From the NCBI RefSeq assembly GCF_024970185.1, contig NZ_CP103965.1, positions 6,467,001-6,531,000 of the forward strand: a stretch of 64,000 bases of DNA. Reading direction: 5' to 3'. Both the position numbers and the translations under genes were made by a program. Shown in pieces: positions 1-11,963 of the stretch; position 1 is the stretch's first letter, and each line of letters starts with the position of its first letter. The stretch is from Pseudomonas sp. N3-W (GTDB lineage: Bacteria > Pseudomonadota > Gammaproteobacteria > Pseudomonadales > Pseudomonadaceae). Below the pieces are notes generated by a model, which saw only the letters and a program-made list of their open reading frames with translations, did no database searches and was not told the origin of the DNA.

Positions 1-1530
1 ATGGCTGCCGCCCTGAGCGTCTGCACCGAGGCCAGCCCTGAAGGGTTCGATGTGGTGCAATACAACTCGCTGACCACCACCAACGCCTCGGCCGACGTGC
101 TGATGAATCGCCTGGTGGAATTCGATACGGCCAGCGGCAAAGTGATCGCCAGCCTCGCGGACAGCTGGGAAGTCAGCCCCGACGGCCTGACGTACATCTT
201 CAAACTGCACCCGAAGGTGAAGTTCCACCGCACCGAGTACTTCAGCCCGACCCGGGACCTCAGCGCCGAAGACGTCAAATTCAGCTTCGACCGCATGCTC
301 GACCCGGCCAACCCGTGGCACAAAGTGGCCCAGAGCGGCTTCCCGCACGCGCAATCGATGCAGTTGCCGGCGCTGATCAAGAAGATTGACGCCCTCGACC
401 CGCTGACCGTGCGTTTTACCCTCGACCACCCGGACTCGACGTTCCTCGCGACCCTGAGCATGGGTTTCGCCTCGATCTACTCCGCCGAATATGGCGACAA
501 ACTGATGAAGGCCGGCACCCCGGAACAACTCAACAGTCAGCCGATTGGCAGCGGCCCGTTCATTTTCACGCGCTTCCAGAAGGACGCATCGGTTCGCTAC
601 AGAGCCAACGCCGAGTACTTCGGCGGCAAGCCATCGGTGGACCCGCTGATCTTCGCCATCACCCCGGACGCCAACGTGCGACTGCAAAAGCTGCGGCGTA
701 ACGAGTGCCAGATCGCCCTGTCGCCCAAGCCGCTGGACGTACAGGCTGCGATGCTGGAGCCGACGCTGAAGGTGGAAAGAACTGACGCGTTCATGACCGC
801 TTTCGTCGGCATCAACAGCCAGCATCCGCCGCTGGACAAACCTGAAGTGCGCCAGGCGATCAACCTCGCGTTCGACAAGGCCCATTACATCAAGGCGGTG
901 TTCGAAGACACCGCCGAACCTGCCAATGGCCCCTACCCGCCCAACACCTGGAGTTCTGCCAAAAACCTGCCGGGCTACCCTCACGACGTGGAAAAGGCCA
1001 AGGCATTACTGGCCAAGGTCGGGCTCAAGAACGGCTTCCAGACCACCATCTGGACCCGTCCTTCAGGCAGCCTGCTGAACCCCAACCCGAGCCTCGGCGC
1101 GCAACTGCTGCAATCTGACCTGGCGCAAATCGGCATTCAGGCGGAAATCCGCGTGATCGAGTGGGGCGAGCTGATTCGACGCGCCAAGGCCGGCGAGCAC
1201 GACCTGCTGTTCATGGGCTGGGCGGGTGACAACGGCGACCCGGACAACTTCCTCACGCCGCAGTTTTCCTGCGCCGCGGTCAAGTCCGGGACCAACTTCG
1301 CCCGTTACTGCAATCAGGACCTGGACAAGCTGATCAGCGCCGGCAAGACCACCACCGAGCAAGGGGTGCGTACCAAGCTGTATGAACAGGCCCAGGCACA
1401 GATCCAGCAACAGGCCCTGTGGCTGCCGCTGGCCCACCCGACTGCCTTCGCCCTGACACGCAAGGACGTGCAGGGTTATTCGGTCAGCCCGTTTGGCCGG
1501 CAGGATTACTCCAAAGTCAGCCTGAAATAA
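1..1530 (+). CDS. Peptide ABC transporter substrate-binding protein (5' end cut by window)
   Basis: This is a family 5 extracellular solute-binding protein (DppA/OppA type), which captures peptides or similar solutes in the periplasm for an ABC importer. The frame is open from base 1 for 509 residues. It begins just before LSVCTEASPEGFD, the normal start of the mature protein in this family, so the signal peptide and true start most likely lie upstream of the window and the ATG at base 1 is probably internal. Family hallmarks are the early DSWEVSPDGLTYIFKLH stretch and the ITPDANVRLQKL stretch near residue 220. The C-terminal lobe is complete to a TAA stop. No permease or ATPase gene follows; a REP element and the opposing radC do, so this may be an orphan binding protein or the last gene of an upstream operon. 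The exact substrate cannot be told. Confidence 0.85.
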   Translation: MAAALSVCTEASPEGFDVVQYNSLTTTNASADVLMNRLVEFDTASGKVIASLADSWEVSPDGLTYIFKLHPKVKFHRTEYFSPTRDLSAEDVKFSFDRMLDPANPWHKVAQSGFPHAQSMQLPALIKKIDALDPLTVRFTLDHPDSTFLATLSMGFASIYSAEYGDKLMKAGTPEQLNSQPIGSGPFIFTRFQKDASVRYRANAEYFGGKPSVDPLIFAITPDANVRLQKLRRNECQIALSPKPLDVQAAMLEPTLKVERTDAFMTAFVGINSQHPPLDKPEVRQAINLAFDKAHYIKAVFEDTAEPANGPYPPNTWSSAKNLPGYPHDVEKAKALLAKVGLKNGFQTTIWTRPSGSLLNPNPSLGAQLLQSDLAQIGIQAEIRVIEWGELIRRAKAGEHDLLFMGWAGDNGDPDNFLTPQFSCAAVKSGTNFARYCNQDLDKLISAGKTTTEQGVRTKLYEQAQAQIQQQALWLPLAHPTAFALTRKDVQGYSVSPFGRQDYSKVSLK

Positions 1531-1548
1531 TCAAGCCGCCACAAAACC

Positions 1549-1599
1549 TGTGGGAGGGAGCCTGCTTGCGAAGGCGGCGGGCAAGACGATGCTCCCACA
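1549..1599. repeat. REP-type palindrome
   Basis: Imperfect palindrome beginning TGTGGGAGGGAGCCTGCTTG and ending GCTCCCACA, the class common in P. fluorescens intergenic DNA. It sits between the convergent binding-protein gene and radC and could act as a transcript end for both. Confidence 0.7.
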
Positions 1600-1622
1600 T
1601 GGGTTTTGAGTCGCCCCCCGCC

Positions 1623-2297
1623 CTACATCCACCCATACTCGGCCATCGACAGCGGATCACCGTCGCCGATAATGAAATGGTCGAGCACCCGCACATCGAC
1701 CAGCTCCAGCGCCTCTTGCAGGCGCCTGGTCAGCGTTCGGTCCGCCTGGCTTGGGTCGGTACTGCCCGAGGGGTGGTTGTGGCACAGGATCAACGCTGCG
1801 GCGTTGTGAGCAAGGGCGCGCTTGACCACCTGCCGTGGATAAACACTGGTGCAGTCGATAGAACCGCGAAACAACGCCTCAAATGCCAGCACCCGGTGTT
1901 TCGAGTCCAGAAACAGGCACCCGAACACCTCGTGCGGTTCGTGGCGCAACATCGCCTTCAGGTAGTCGCGTACTGCCAGCGGATTTTCGAGTACCGGCTT
2001 ACACCGTGCTCGCTCGGCAAGATGCCGCCGCCCCATCTCCAACACCGCCTGCAGCTGCGCAAACTTTGCCGGCCCGAGCCCGAGGTAGCTGCCGAACGTG
2101 GCCAAGTCGGCCTCCAGCAACGTGCGCAGGCTGCCAAACTGATTCAACAGATGTCGCGCCAGATCCACCGCGCTTTTTCCCGTCACTCCACTGCGTAAAA
2201 AGATCGCCAGCAGCTCGGCGTCGGAAAGACTCGCCGCCCCCTGTTCAAGCAGCTTCTCCCGCGGGCGCTCCGCCGCAGGCCAATTACGAATACTCAT
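1623..2297 (-). CDS. radC: RadC/YsnA family JAMM protein
   Basis: Full-length RadC homologue of 224 residues. An N-terminal helix-hairpin-helix-like region (residues about 1-95, with the [14 protein letters not shown] signature) precedes the RadC/JAMM domain. The metal-site residues are visible as H173, H175 (HNHPSG) and D186. The old link to DNA repair is not well supported experimentally and the true role is unknown; the fold is that of a zinc isopeptidase. It starts at an ATG at 2297, divergent from coaBC. RadC in many bacteria is a single stand-alone gene next to coaBC/dfp, as here. Confidence 0.93.
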   Translation of the reverse strand: MSIRNWPAAERPREKLLEQGAASLSDAELLAIFLRSGVTGKSAVDLARHLLNQFGSLRTLLEADLATFGSYLGLGPAKFAQLQAVLEMGRRHLAERARCKPVLENPLAVRDYLKAMLRHEPHEVFGCLFLDSKHRVLAFEALFRGSIDCTSVYPRQVVKRALAHNAAALILCHNHPSGSTDPSQADRTLTRRLQEALELVDVRVLDHFIIGDGDPLSMAEYGWM

Positions 2298-2433
2298 GGC
2301 ACCTTCCCTGTCTGTGGGCGCCGCTGTTCCCTAGCGGTCGCTGTGATATCGTAGCCCATCTTTTTTGCTGGCGATTTCATCCCTGGGGAGGGGGTATCGC
2401 CATGCAGTCACCAACGAAATGAAAGGCAGACCT

Positions 2434-3642
2434 ATGCAGCGGCTGTATCGGAAACGCATCGTTCTGGGCGTCGGCGGCGGCATCGCTGCCTACAAGAGCG
2501 CCGACCTGGTTCGCCGCCTGATCGACCAGGGCGCCGAAGTGCGCGTGGTCATGACCAAAGGCGGCAGCGAGTTCATCACCCCGCTGACCATGCAGGCCCT
2601 GTCCGGGCACCCGGTTCACCTCGATTTGCTGGACCCTGCGGCCGAAGCCGCCATGGGCCACATCGAGCTGGCCAAGTGGGCCGACCTGGTGCTGATCGCT
2701 CCCGCCACCGCCGACCTGATTGCCCGCCTGGCCCAAGGCATCGCCAACGACCTGCTGACCACGCTGGTGCTGGCCACCGACGCCGTGGTCGCTGTAGCCC
2801 CGGCGATGAACCAGGCCATGTGGCGCGACCCGGCGACCCAAGCCAACCTGCAACTGCTCGAGAGCCGCGGCCTGAAAACCTTCGGTCCAGCCTCCGGCAG
2901 CCAGGCCTGCGGCGACGTCGGCATGGGCCGCATGCTCGAAGCCACCGACCTCGCCCAGTGCGCGGCGGACTGCTTCCAGCGTCAGGCGCTGACCGGTAGA
3001 CACGTACTGATTACCGCCGGCCCGACCCAGGAAAACATCGACCCGGTGCGCTACATCACCAACCACAGCTCCGGAAAAATGGGCTTTGCCCTGGCCGAAG
3101 CCGCGGTGGAAGCCGGCGCGCGCGTAACGCTGATCACCGGCCCCGTGCACCTGCCGACCCCGGATCGCGTCACCCGTATCGACGTGGTCAGCGCCCGGGA
3201 CATGCTCGCAGCGTGCGAAGCGGCGATCCCCTGTGACCTGTTCATCGCCTCGGCAGCAGTCGCGGACTACCGTCCGGAAGTAGTCGCCCCGCAGAAATTA
3301 AAGAAAGATCCTACGAACGGCGACGGCTTGTTGCTACAGATGGTGCGCAACCCGGACATCCTGGCCACCATCGCCACACGCCCCGACCGTCCGTTCAGTG
3401 TCGGTTTTGCCGCCGAAACCGAACACCTGCTCGATTACGCCGCACGCAAATTGAAAGACAAAAACCTCGATTTGATCGTCGCCAACGACGTCGCCAATCC
3501 GAGTATCGGCTTCAATAGCGAAGAAAATGCCTGCAGCGTGATCGACCGCCAGTTAAACGCCACACTTTTCGCCCAGACCAGCAAGAGCAAGATTGCTCGC
3601 CAGCTGATCACTTTTATCGCCGACCGTCTGAACCAGGTTTAA
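2434..3642 (+). CDS. coaBC: Bifunctional phosphopantothenoylcysteine decarboxylase / phosphopantothenate-cysteine ligase
   Basis: Second and third steps of coenzyme A synthesis from phosphopantothenate: cysteine is ligated (CoaB) and then decarboxylated (CoaC). The protein has 402 residues from the ATG at 2434, preceded by AAAGG eight bases upstream. The frame is open further upstream but has no better start. CoaC (about 1-190) is an FMN flavoprotein with [10 protein letters not shown], the catalytic His76 in GHIELAKWA and the PAMN motif at about 123-126. CoaB (about 191-402) has [18 protein letters not shown] and the KLKKD lysine loop. Five bases separate its stop from dut, and the pair is a conserved operon. 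Confidence 0.97.
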   Translation: MQRLYRKRIVLGVGGGIAAYKSADLVRRLIDQGAEVRVVMTKGGSEFITPLTMQALSGHPVHLDLLDPAAEAAMGHIELAKWADLVLIAPATADLIARLAQGIANDLLTTLVLATDAVVAVAPAMNQAMWRDPATQANLQLLESRGLKTFGPASGSQACGDVGMGRMLEATDLAQCAADCFQRQALTGRHVLITAGPTQENIDPVRYITNHSSGKMGFALAEAAVEAGARVTLITGPVHLPTPDRVTRIDVVSARDMLAACEAAIPCDLFIASAAVADYRPEVVAPQKLKKDPTNGDGLLLQMVRNPDILATIATRPDRPFSVGFAAETEHLLDYAARKLKDKNLDLIVANDVANPSIGFNSEENACSVIDRQLNATLFAQTSKSKIARQLITFIADRLNQV

Positions 3643-3647
3643 TTTAC

Positions 3648-4103
3648 ATGCACGCTTTGCAAGCCAAGATCCTCGACCCACGCATTGGCCGCGAATACCC
3701 GCTGCCGCAGTACGCCACCACAGGCTCCGCCGGCCTCGACCTGCGCGCCATGCTGGAAAAAGACACCGTGATCAAGCCGGGTGAAACCCTGCTGATCCCC
3801 ACCGGCCTGTCGGTCTACATCGGCGATCCGGGTCTCGCAGCGCTGATTCTGCCGCGCTCCGGGCTCGGCCATAAGCACGGTATCGTGCTGGGCAACCTCG
3901 TCGGCCTGATCGACTCCGACTACCAGGGCCCGCTGATGGTCTCGTGCTGGAACCGTGGCCAGACCGACTTCAATATCGAGGTCGGCGAGCGCCTGGCCCA
4001 ATTGGTGCTGGTACCGGTGGTGCAGGCGCGCTTCGAGATGGTTCAAGAGTTCGTTGAAACTGAACGTGGCGCAGGCGGTTTCGGCCACTCTGGCAGCCAC
4101 TGA
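3648..4103 (+). CDS. dut: dUTP diphosphatase
   Basis: Hydrolyses dUTP to dUMP and pyrophosphate, keeping uracil out of DNA and supplying dUMP for thymidylate. At 151 residues it has the usual length of the homotrimeric enzyme. All five family motifs are visible in order: [38 protein letters not shown] and the glycine-rich C-terminal [10 protein letters not shown]. It is translated right after coaBC (5-base gap) and is followed by a REPIN that probably ends the operon transcript. Confidence 0.97.
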   Translation: MHALQAKILDPRIGREYPLPQYATTGSAGLDLRAMLEKDTVIKPGETLLIPTGLSVYIGDPGLAALILPRSGLGHKHGIVLGNLVGLIDSDYQGPLMVSCWNRGQTDFNIEVGERLAQLVLVPVVQARFEMVQEFVETERGAGGFGHSGSH

Positions 4104-4117
4104 TCCAGCCAGTGACT

Positions 4118-4231
4118 TGTGGCGAGCGAGCAAGCTCGCTCTGGGCTGCGTAGCGGCCCCAAGGCTCTGCAAGTGATTATCGATCCGGTGAGTGCTGCGC
4201 ACTCAGGCGGGAGCAAGCGCCCTCGCCACAC
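4118..4231. repeat. REPIN (paired inverted REP)
   Basis: Two REP palindromes in opposite orientation. The left one starts TGTGGCGAGCGAGCAAGCTCG; the right one ends GCGCCCTCGCCACACA. They form the outer arms of a roughly 110-bp inverted repeat. Similar elements lie at 6855-6950 and 46048-46177. REPINs are non-autonomous elements mobilised by RAYT transposases; no RAYT gene is in this window. Confidence 0.8.
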
Positions 4232-4443
4232 ATGCGCAGCATGCAGAAATTGCACAAGCGTCATCTGCAAGGTTTACCACTGAGAATCAAGGCATTGGCT
4301 CGCAAAATGCTCACTGACGCAGGCGGCATGGCCTTTTCGCACCACGAACTCTGCGTGGAAAACGCCGTCATACCCTTCAGTTTGAGCCCGCGGACAAGAT
4401 TTTCGCAGGCAGGTCCCCACTTCGAAATGGAGCATTCCCACAG
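4232..4443. other. algC upstream region, no clear element
   Basis: With the REPIN this makes a 340-base gap between dut and algC. In P. aeruginosa the algC promoter region binds AlgR. I looked for the AlgR core CCGTTCGTC here and did not see a convincing copy. A GGAG lies about 14 bases before the algC ATG, rather far for a strong ribosome site. Confidence 0.4.
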
Positions 4444-5841
4444 ATGAGCAGCCCAGCCCAAGTCGCACCCAAGTTCCCCGACAGCATCTTCCGCGCCTAT
4501 GACATTCGCGGCACGGTCCCGGAATTCCTGAACGCTGAAACCGCTTATTGGCTTGGCCGTGCCATTGGCGCCCAAAGCCTGGCTCAGGGCGAACCCAACG
4601 TTTCGGTTGGCCGCGACGGCCGCCTGTCCGGCCCGGAACTGGTGGAACAACTGATTCAAGGCCTGGCCGACAGCGGTTGCCACGTCAGTGATGTCGGCCT
4701 GGTGCCAACCCCTGCGCTGTACTACGCCGCCAACGTACTGGCCGGCAAGTCCGGGGTGATGCTCACTGGCAGCCACAACCCGTCGAACTACAACGGCTTC
4801 AAGATCGTCATCGCGGGCGACACTTTGGCCAACGAACAGATCCAGGCCCTGCACGAGCGCCTCAAGACCAACAACCTGAGCAGCGGCAAGGGCAGCATTA
4901 CCAAGGTCGAAATTCTTGGCCGCTACAACAGCGAAATCGTCCAGGACATCAAACTGGCCCGGCGCCTGAAAGTGGTGGTCGACTGCGGTAACGGTGCCGC
5001 GGGCGTGATCGCCCCACAGTTGATCGAAGCATTGAACTGCGAAGTCATCCCGCTGTTCTGCGAGGTGGACGGCAACTTCCCGAATCACCACCCGGATCCG
5101 GGCAAACCCGAGAACCTGGTGGACCTGATCGCCAAGGTCAAGGAAACCAATGCTGATCTGGGCCTGGCCTTCGACGGCGACGGCGACCGCGTCGGCGTGG
5201 TGACCAACACCGGCAGCATCGTCTTCCCCGACCGCCTGCTGATGCTGTTTGCTCGCGACGTGCTGGAACGCAATCCGGACGCCGAGATCATCTTCGACGT
5301 CAAATGCACCCGCCGTCTGACTCCGCTGATCAAGGAGTACGGCGGTCGTCCGCTGATGTGGAAGACCGGTCACTCGTTGATCAAAAAGAAAATGAAACAA
5401 ACCGGCGCGCTGCTGGCCGGGGAAATGAGCGGACACATCTTCTTCAAGGAACGCTGGTTCGGTTTCGACGACGGCATTTACAGCGCCGCACGGCTGCTAG
5501 AAATCCTCAGCAAGGAAAAATCCACGGCGGAGGAGCTGTTCGCGACCTTCCCGAACGATATTTCTACGCCGGAAATCAATATCCATGTGACCGAAGAGAG
5601 CAAATTCAGCATCATTGATGCATTGCACGATGCGACGTGGGGCGAAGGCGCCGACCTGACCACCATTGACGGCGTGCGAGTCGACTACGCCAAAGGCTGG
5701 GGCCTGGTTCGCGCCTCCAACACCACTCCGGTGCTGGTGCTGCGCTTCGAGGCCGATGACGAGGCTGAACTGCAGCGCATCAAGGATGTGTTCAAAGTCC
5801 AGTTGAAGCGCGTTGCACCTGATCTCCAACTACCGTTTTGA
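4444..5841 (+). CDS. algC: Phosphomannomutase/phosphoglucomutase
   Basis: Interconverts hexose 1- and 6-phosphates, feeding alginate, LPS core, rhamnolipid and other polysaccharide pathways. The protein has 465 residues, the usual size of the alpha-D-phosphohexomutase of Pseudomonas. Visible landmarks are the phosphoserine loop TGSHNP with Ser110, the metal-binding DGDGDR at 244-249, the sugar-binding GEMSGHIFF at 326-334 and the phosphate-binding RASNTTP near the C-terminus. The four domains appear complete. argB follows after 25 bases, the standard Pseudomonas arrangement. Confidence 0.97.
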   Translation: MSSPAQVAPKFPDSIFRAYDIRGTVPEFLNAETAYWLGRAIGAQSLAQGEPNVSVGRDGRLSGPELVEQLIQGLADSGCHVSDVGLVPTPALYYAANVLAGKSGVMLTGSHNPSNYNGFKIVIAGDTLANEQIQALHERLKTNNLSSGKGSITKVEILGRYNSEIVQDIKLARRLKVVVDCGNGAAGVIAPQLIEALNCEVIPLFCEVDGNFPNHHPDPGKPENLVDLIAKVKETNADLGLAFDGDGDRVGVVTNTGSIVFPDRLLMLFARDVLERNPDAEIIFDVKCTRRLTPLIKEYGGRPLMWKTGHSLIKKKMKQTGALLAGEMSGHIFFKERWFGFDDGIYSAARLLEILSKEKSTAEELFATFPNDISTPEINIHVTEESKFSIIDALHDATWGEGADLTTIDGVRVDYAKGWGLVRASNTTPVLVLRFEADDEAELQRIKDVFKVQLKRVAPDLQLPF

Positions 5842-5866
5842 TCTACTGAAGCACCCGGAGCCCTGA

Positions 5867-6772
<906 letters not shown>

Positions 6773-6784
6773 GCAACACAAACA

Positions 6785-6824
6785 AAAAGACCCCGCTCAG
6801 CCAGGCTGAGCGGGGTCTTTTTTT
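6785..6824 (+). terminator. Rho-independent terminator after argB
   Basis: A perfect 13-bp stem (AGACCCCGCTCAG, loop CCAGG) runs from 6788 to 6818 and is flanked by an A-run and a T-run. It ends the algC-argB transcript 12 bases after the argB stop. Confidence 0.95.
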
Positions 6825-6854
6825 GCCTGCCATCCCTGTGGGAAAACACCTATT

Positions 6855-6950
6855 TGTGGCGAGGGAGCTTGCTCCCGCTGGGCTGCGCAGCAGACCCAGG
6901 ATCTTGTGAGCGCTGCGCACTCAAGCGAGAGCAAGCTCCCTCGCCACACA
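6855..6950. repeat. REPIN (paired inverted REP)
   Basis: Same class as 4118-4231. The left arm is TGTGGCGAGGGAGCTTGCTC and the right arm its inverse ending CTCCCTCGCCACACA, with inner CTGCGCAGCAG and GCTGCGCAC segments. It lies between the convergent argB and pyrE. Confidence 0.85.
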
Positions 6951-6974
6951 AGCCCGTCCCACAGGGGATCGTGG

Positions 6975-7619
6975 TCAGACGCTGAATTGGGCTCGGTAGG
7001 CTTCTACAGCAGGCAAATGCTGCTTGAGCTGCGGATCGTCCGCCAGGAATTCCAGTACCTGGTTCAGCGAAACAATGCTGATCACCGGAATGCCGAAATC
7101 ACGCTCCACTTCCTGGATCGCCGACAACTCACCGTTGCCACGCTCCTGACGGTTCAGGGCGATCAGCACGCCGGCGGCCTTGGCGCCGTCCTGGGAAGCG
7201 ATGATCTGCATCACCTCGCGGATCGCGGTGCCAGCGGTAATCACGTCGTCAATGATCAGCACATCGCCGGTCAGCGGTGCGCCAACCAGGCTGCCGCCTT
7301 CGCCGTGGGCCTTGGCTTCCTTGCGGTTGAAGCACCATGGAAGATCGCGCTCATGGTGTTCAGCCAGCGCCACCGCGGTAGTCGCCGCCAACGGAATGCC
7401 TTTGTAGGCCGGGCCAAACAGTACGTCGAACGCAATGCCGCTCTCGACGATGGCTGCCGCGTAGAAACGACCCAGTTGTGCCAGGGCCGAACCCGAGTTG
7501 AACAGGCCGGCATTGAAGAAGTAAGGACTGGTACGCCCGGACTTCAGGGTGAACTCACCGAAGCGCAAAACGCCGCGATCGATGGCAAAACGAATGAAAT
7601 CGCGCTGATACGCTTGCAT
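6975..7619 (-). CDS. pyrE: Orotate phosphoribosyltransferase
   Basis: Makes orotidine 5'-phosphate from orotate and PRPP in pyrimidine synthesis. The start at 7619 ([12 protein letters not shown]) gives 214 residues, the normal length; the frame is open seven codons further but without a family-like N-terminus. The catalytic loop with the Lys/His cluster is near 98-108, and the PRPP-binding motif [13 protein letters not shown] is at 120-132. It is divergent from crc, the conserved Pseudomonas pair, with an 82-base shared control region. Confidence 0.96.
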   Translation of the reverse strand: MQAYQRDFIRFAIDRGVLRFGEFTLKSGRTSPYFFNAGLFNSGSALAQLGRFYAAAIVESGIAFDVLFGPAYKGIPLAATTAVALAEHHERDLPWCFNRKEAKAHGEGGSLVGAPLTGDVLIIDDVITAGTAIREVMQIIASQDGAKAAGVLIALNRQERGNGELSAIQEVERDFGIPVISIVSLNQVLEFLADDPQLKQHLPAVEAYRAQFSV

Positions 7620-7701
7620 GAAAAAAACCCCAAATACCACGGATTTAGCTAATTAGGTTGACGCCGTGTATCATACACGCACGCGATTTTTGGGGCCATT
7701 T

Positions 7702-8481
7702 ATGCGGATCATCAGTGTGAACGTCAATGGTATTCAGGCTGCAGTCGAGCGTGGTTTGCTCAGTTGGCTGCAAGCACAGAATGCCGACGTCATCTGCCTG
7801 CAGGACACCCGCGCCTCCGCCTTTGAACTGGACGATCCAGCTTTCCAACTGGATGGCTACTTCCTTTATGCCTGCGATGCCGAAGTACCCGCCCAAGGTG
7901 GCGTGGCTTTGTATTCGCGGTTGCAACCGAAGGCTGTCATCAGCGGTCTCGGCTTCGAGACGGCCGACCGCTACGGGCGTTACCTGCAAGCCGATTTCGA
8001 CAAGGTCAGCATCGCGACCTTGCTGCTCCCTTCGGGGCAGAATGGCGATGAAGACTTGAACCAGAAGTTCAAGCTAATGGACGATTTCGCCCGTTATCTG
8101 GATAAACAGCGACGCAAACGTCGCGAGTACATTTATTGTGGCTCGCTGTACGTGGCGCAACAGAAGCTGGATATCAAGAACTGGCGCGACAGCCAGCAAT
8201 CCCCGGGCTTCCTGGCACCTGAACGTGCCTGGATGGACGAGATTGTCGGCAACATGGGCTATGTCGATGCCCTGCGCGAAGTCAGCCGTGAAGGCGACCA
8301 GTACAGCTGGTGGCCGGACAACGAACAGGCCGAGATGCTCAACCTGGGCTGGCGTTTCGACTACCAGTTGCTGACCCCCGGCCTGCGCCGCTTCGTACGT
8401 AGCGCACGCCTGCCGCGTCAGCCACGGTTCTCGCAGCACGCACCACTGATCGTGGACTACGACTGGACGCTGACTATCTAA
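7702..8481 (+). CDS. crc: Catabolite repression control protein Crc
   Basis: Crc works with Hfq to stop translation of mRNAs for less-preferred carbon sources, and is itself countered by CrcZ-type sRNAs. The protein is 259 residues, exactly the Pseudomonas length. It has the exonuclease III/endonuclease-phosphatase fold, but catalytic positions are changed: D35 in CLQDTRA where nucleases have Glu, CGSLYVAQ (S148, Y150) in place of the GDxN motif, and SQHAP (Q245) in place of SDHAP. This agrees with the reported lack of nuclease activity. Codon 1 is the ATG at 7702, which is the expected Crc N-terminus MRIISVNVNG. Confidence 0.97.
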   Translation: MRIISVNVNGIQAAVERGLLSWLQAQNADVICLQDTRASAFELDDPAFQLDGYFLYACDAEVPAQGGVALYSRLQPKAVISGLGFETADRYGRYLQADFDKVSIATLLLPSGQNGDEDLNQKFKLMDDFARYLDKQRRKRREYIYCGSLYVAQQKLDIKNWRDSQQSPGFLAPERAWMDEIVGNMGYVDALREVSREGDQYSWWPDNEQAEMLNLGWRFDYQLLTPGLRRFVRSARLPRQPRFSQHAPLIVDYDWTLTI

Positions 8482-8500
8482 AGCGTCGATTCGCAGATAC

Positions 8501-8531
8501 AAAAAAGCCGACATCATGTGTCGGCTTTTTT
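8501..8531. terminator. Bidirectional terminator between crc and the DUF4870 gene
   Basis: Perfect inverted repeat with a 13-bp arm (AAAAAAGCCGACA, loop TCATG). A-run and T-run flanks make it functional on both strands for the convergent genes. Confidence 0.93.
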
Positions 8532-8576
8532 GTGAGCGCTGATGTCCCAGTGTGGGAGCGGGCTTGGCGGTTTGAG

Positions 8577-8945
8577 TTATTTCACCAACCGCCAGGTAAA
8601 GGGATAACGATAAGGAAACCCTTCATTGGCCTTGATCCCGGCGATGATGGTCAACACCAGCGCGCCAATCAGCACCAAACCCAGCAACGCAAAACCAATC
8701 AGCACGAACATCAGCAAGTAGCAGACCGCCGAAGCAATGGCGACGGTGATCTGAAAGTTCAGCGCCTCCTTGCCCTGGGCATCGATGAACGGGTCCATCT
8801 CGCGCTTCACCTGCCAGAGAATCAGCGGTCCGATCAAGCTGCCGAACGGGAACCACATCCCGAGAAATGCCGAAAAGTGACAAAACATTGCCCACTGACG
8901 AACCTCGCGGCTCGGCGTCGGTAGCGGAAGTTGCTCTTCACTCAT
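8577..8945 (-). CDS. DUF4870 family membrane protein
   Basis: Small inner-membrane protein of 122 residues. It has the DUF4870 pattern: a cytoplasmic N-terminus with REVRQWAMFCHFSA, a first membrane segment (about 22-45), a charged loop with ALNFQ, and two closely spaced hydrophobic segments (about 65-105) ending in a YRYPF motif. The function of the family is unknown. It is convergent with crc and shares its terminator. It lies upstream of nothing obvious; rph is on the same strand, ending upstream of this start. Confidence 0.85.
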   Translation of the reverse strand: MSEEQLPLPTPSREVRQWAMFCHFSAFLGMWFPFGSLIGPLILWQVKREMDPFIDAQGKEALNFQITVAIASAVCYLLMFVLIGFALLGLVLIGALVLTIIAGIKANEGFPYRYPFTWRLVK

Positions 8946-8973
8946 GGCGCTCTCCTTGCTGAATCACAAAAAA

Positions 8974-9696
8974 TCAGTCAGCCAGTGCGGCTTTCTGCAA
9001 TTCGAAAATTTCGTTCATGCCTTTCTTCGCCAGCTCCAGCATCGCGTTCAGCTCTTCTGGCTGGAACGGCGCGCCTTCGGCGGTGCCCTGGACTTCAATG
9101 AAGCCGCCAGTGCTGGTCATCACCACGTTCAGGTCAGTCTCGGCAGCCGAATCTTCCAGGTAGTCGAGGTCAAGCACAGGCTCGCCCTGGTACATACCGA
9201 CCGAAACAGCCGCGATCATTTGCTTGAGCGGGTCGCCGCCTTTCAGGCCGCCACGCTTCTTGATCACTTTCAAGGCATCAACCAGGGCAACCATGGCGCC
9301 GGTGATGGATGCAGTGCGGGTGCCGCCATCGGCCTGGATAACATCGCAATCGACGTACAGGGTGACATCGCCCAGTTTCGACATGTCCAGCGCTGCGCGC
9401 AGGGAACGACCGATCAGACGCTGGATCTCCAGAGTACGGCCGCCTTGCTTGCCACGGCTCGCTTCACGCTGGTTACGCTCGCCGGTGGCGCGCGGCAGCA
9501 TGCCGTATTCGGCGGTCAACCAGCCTTGGCCCTGCCCCTTGAGGAAACGCGGCACGCCATTTTCGACGCTGACCGTGCAGATGACCTTGGTATCACCGAA
9601 CTCGACCAGTACAGATCCCTCGGCGTGTTTGGTGTAGTTGCGGGTAATGCGGATCGAGCGGAGCTGATCGGCAACGCGACCACTTGGACGTTTCAT
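8974..9696 (-). CDS. rph: Ribonuclease PH
   Basis: Phosphorolytic 3'-5' exoribonuclease that trims tRNA precursors. Starting at MKRPSGR (9696), the protein has 240 residues, the usual size; a longer frame adds 13 residues with no family match. Core features are the N-terminal [19 protein letters not shown] stretch, [18 protein letters not shown], which carries the phosphate-binding Arg/Thr residues, and [14 protein letters not shown]. It is divergent from yicC, as in other pseudomonads. Confidence 0.97.
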   Translation of the reverse strand: MKRPSGRVADQLRSIRITRNYTKHAEGSVLVEFGDTKVICTVSVENGVPRFLKGQGQGWLTAEYGMLPRATGERNQREASRGKQGGRTLEIQRLIGRSLRAALDMSKLGDVTLYVDCDVIQADGGTRTASITGAMVALVDALKVIKKRGGLKGGDPLKQMIAAVSVGMYQGEPVLDLDYLEDSAAETDLNVVMTSTGGFIEVQGTAEGAPFQPEELNAMLELAKKGMNEIFELQKAALAD

Positions 9697-9977
9697 AGGG
9701 AATACCTGTACTGGGGACGGAAAACTGCCGAGCATTATAGAGCCGCCAGCCGTACCTGGGCACTTCTAAAAAGCCGGCCCGACAATTGAAGGCCTTTTGA
9801 GGCGCGCTAAAAGGCGTATTACCGACGGCCTGCAGCCCTTTGTCACACCGCGTGTTTGGGCGCATCCGCCCCACTGCGCTACAATCCTGCGCCTTTGCTG
9901 CCTGTCGGCATAAATTCACAGATAGCGGGTCCGCGAAACCTCCGGTAACGCTTCAACCCGCCTAGCGAGGTACCTCC

Positions 9978-11475
<1,498 letters not shown>

Positions 11476-11542
11476 ACAGCTCTTCCCAAAACCGCTGCAA
11501 GGGCTTTACATTGGCACTTGCAGCGCGTTGAAGGGCTTGGTC

Positions 11543-11579
11543 AAAAAATCAGCGCTTCCCTAATCGCTGGTGATTTTTT
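11543..11579 (+). terminator. Probable terminator after gmk
   Basis: AAAAAATCAGCG pairs with CGC...TGATTTTTT with a three-base bulge and is followed by T residues. It is weaker than the other terminators here but well placed between gmk and rpoZ. Confidence 0.6.
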
Positions 11580-11642
11580 AAACTGTTCAGTCCGCTCGCC
11601 CACCCGGGCAGCGCGCATATTGCATTCGCTCCGAGGAATACC

Positions 11643-11906
11643 ATGGCCCGCGTAACCGTTGAAGACTGCCTGAACCACGTGGAAAACCGTTTTGAACTGG
11701 TCATGCTGTCCACCAAGCGTGCCCGTCAACTGGCCACCGGCGGCAAAGAGCCACTGGTTCAGTGGGAAAACGACAAGCCTACCGTTGTAGCGCTGCGTGA
11801 AATCGCTGAAGGCCTGATGAGCTACGAGTTCATCGCCAATGCCGAGATCGTCGAAGACGAACCGCTGTTCGCAGCGTTCGAGGACGAGTCCAACGAGGCC
11901 GTCTAA
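11643..11906 (+). CDS. rpoZ: RNA polymerase omega subunit
   Basis: Small RNA polymerase subunit that helps assemble beta-prime and forms part of one ppGpp site. The 87-residue protein begins [20 protein letters not shown], with the family core [16 protein letters not shown] stretch and [10 protein letters not shown]. It is followed 57 bases later by spoT, the conserved stringent-response pair. Confidence 0.97.
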   Translation: MARVTVEDCLNHVENRFELVMLSTKRARQLATGGKEPLVQWENDKPTVVALREIAEGLMSYEFIANAEIVEDEPLFAAFEDESNEAV

Positions 11907-11963
11907 GCCTATGCCTGGTCGACGTAGCACGGCGCGGGGTCACAACGAACGGCAGGAGTCATC

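Noticed and set aside
1..3. ATG at base 1 as the true start of the binding-protein gene
   Set aside because: It would leave an exported protein without a signal peptide; the real start is probably outside the window.
2365..2433. Upstream extension of coaBC
   Set aside because: The added 23 residues do not resemble CoaBC, and the ATG at 2434 has a ribosome site and the normal N-terminus.
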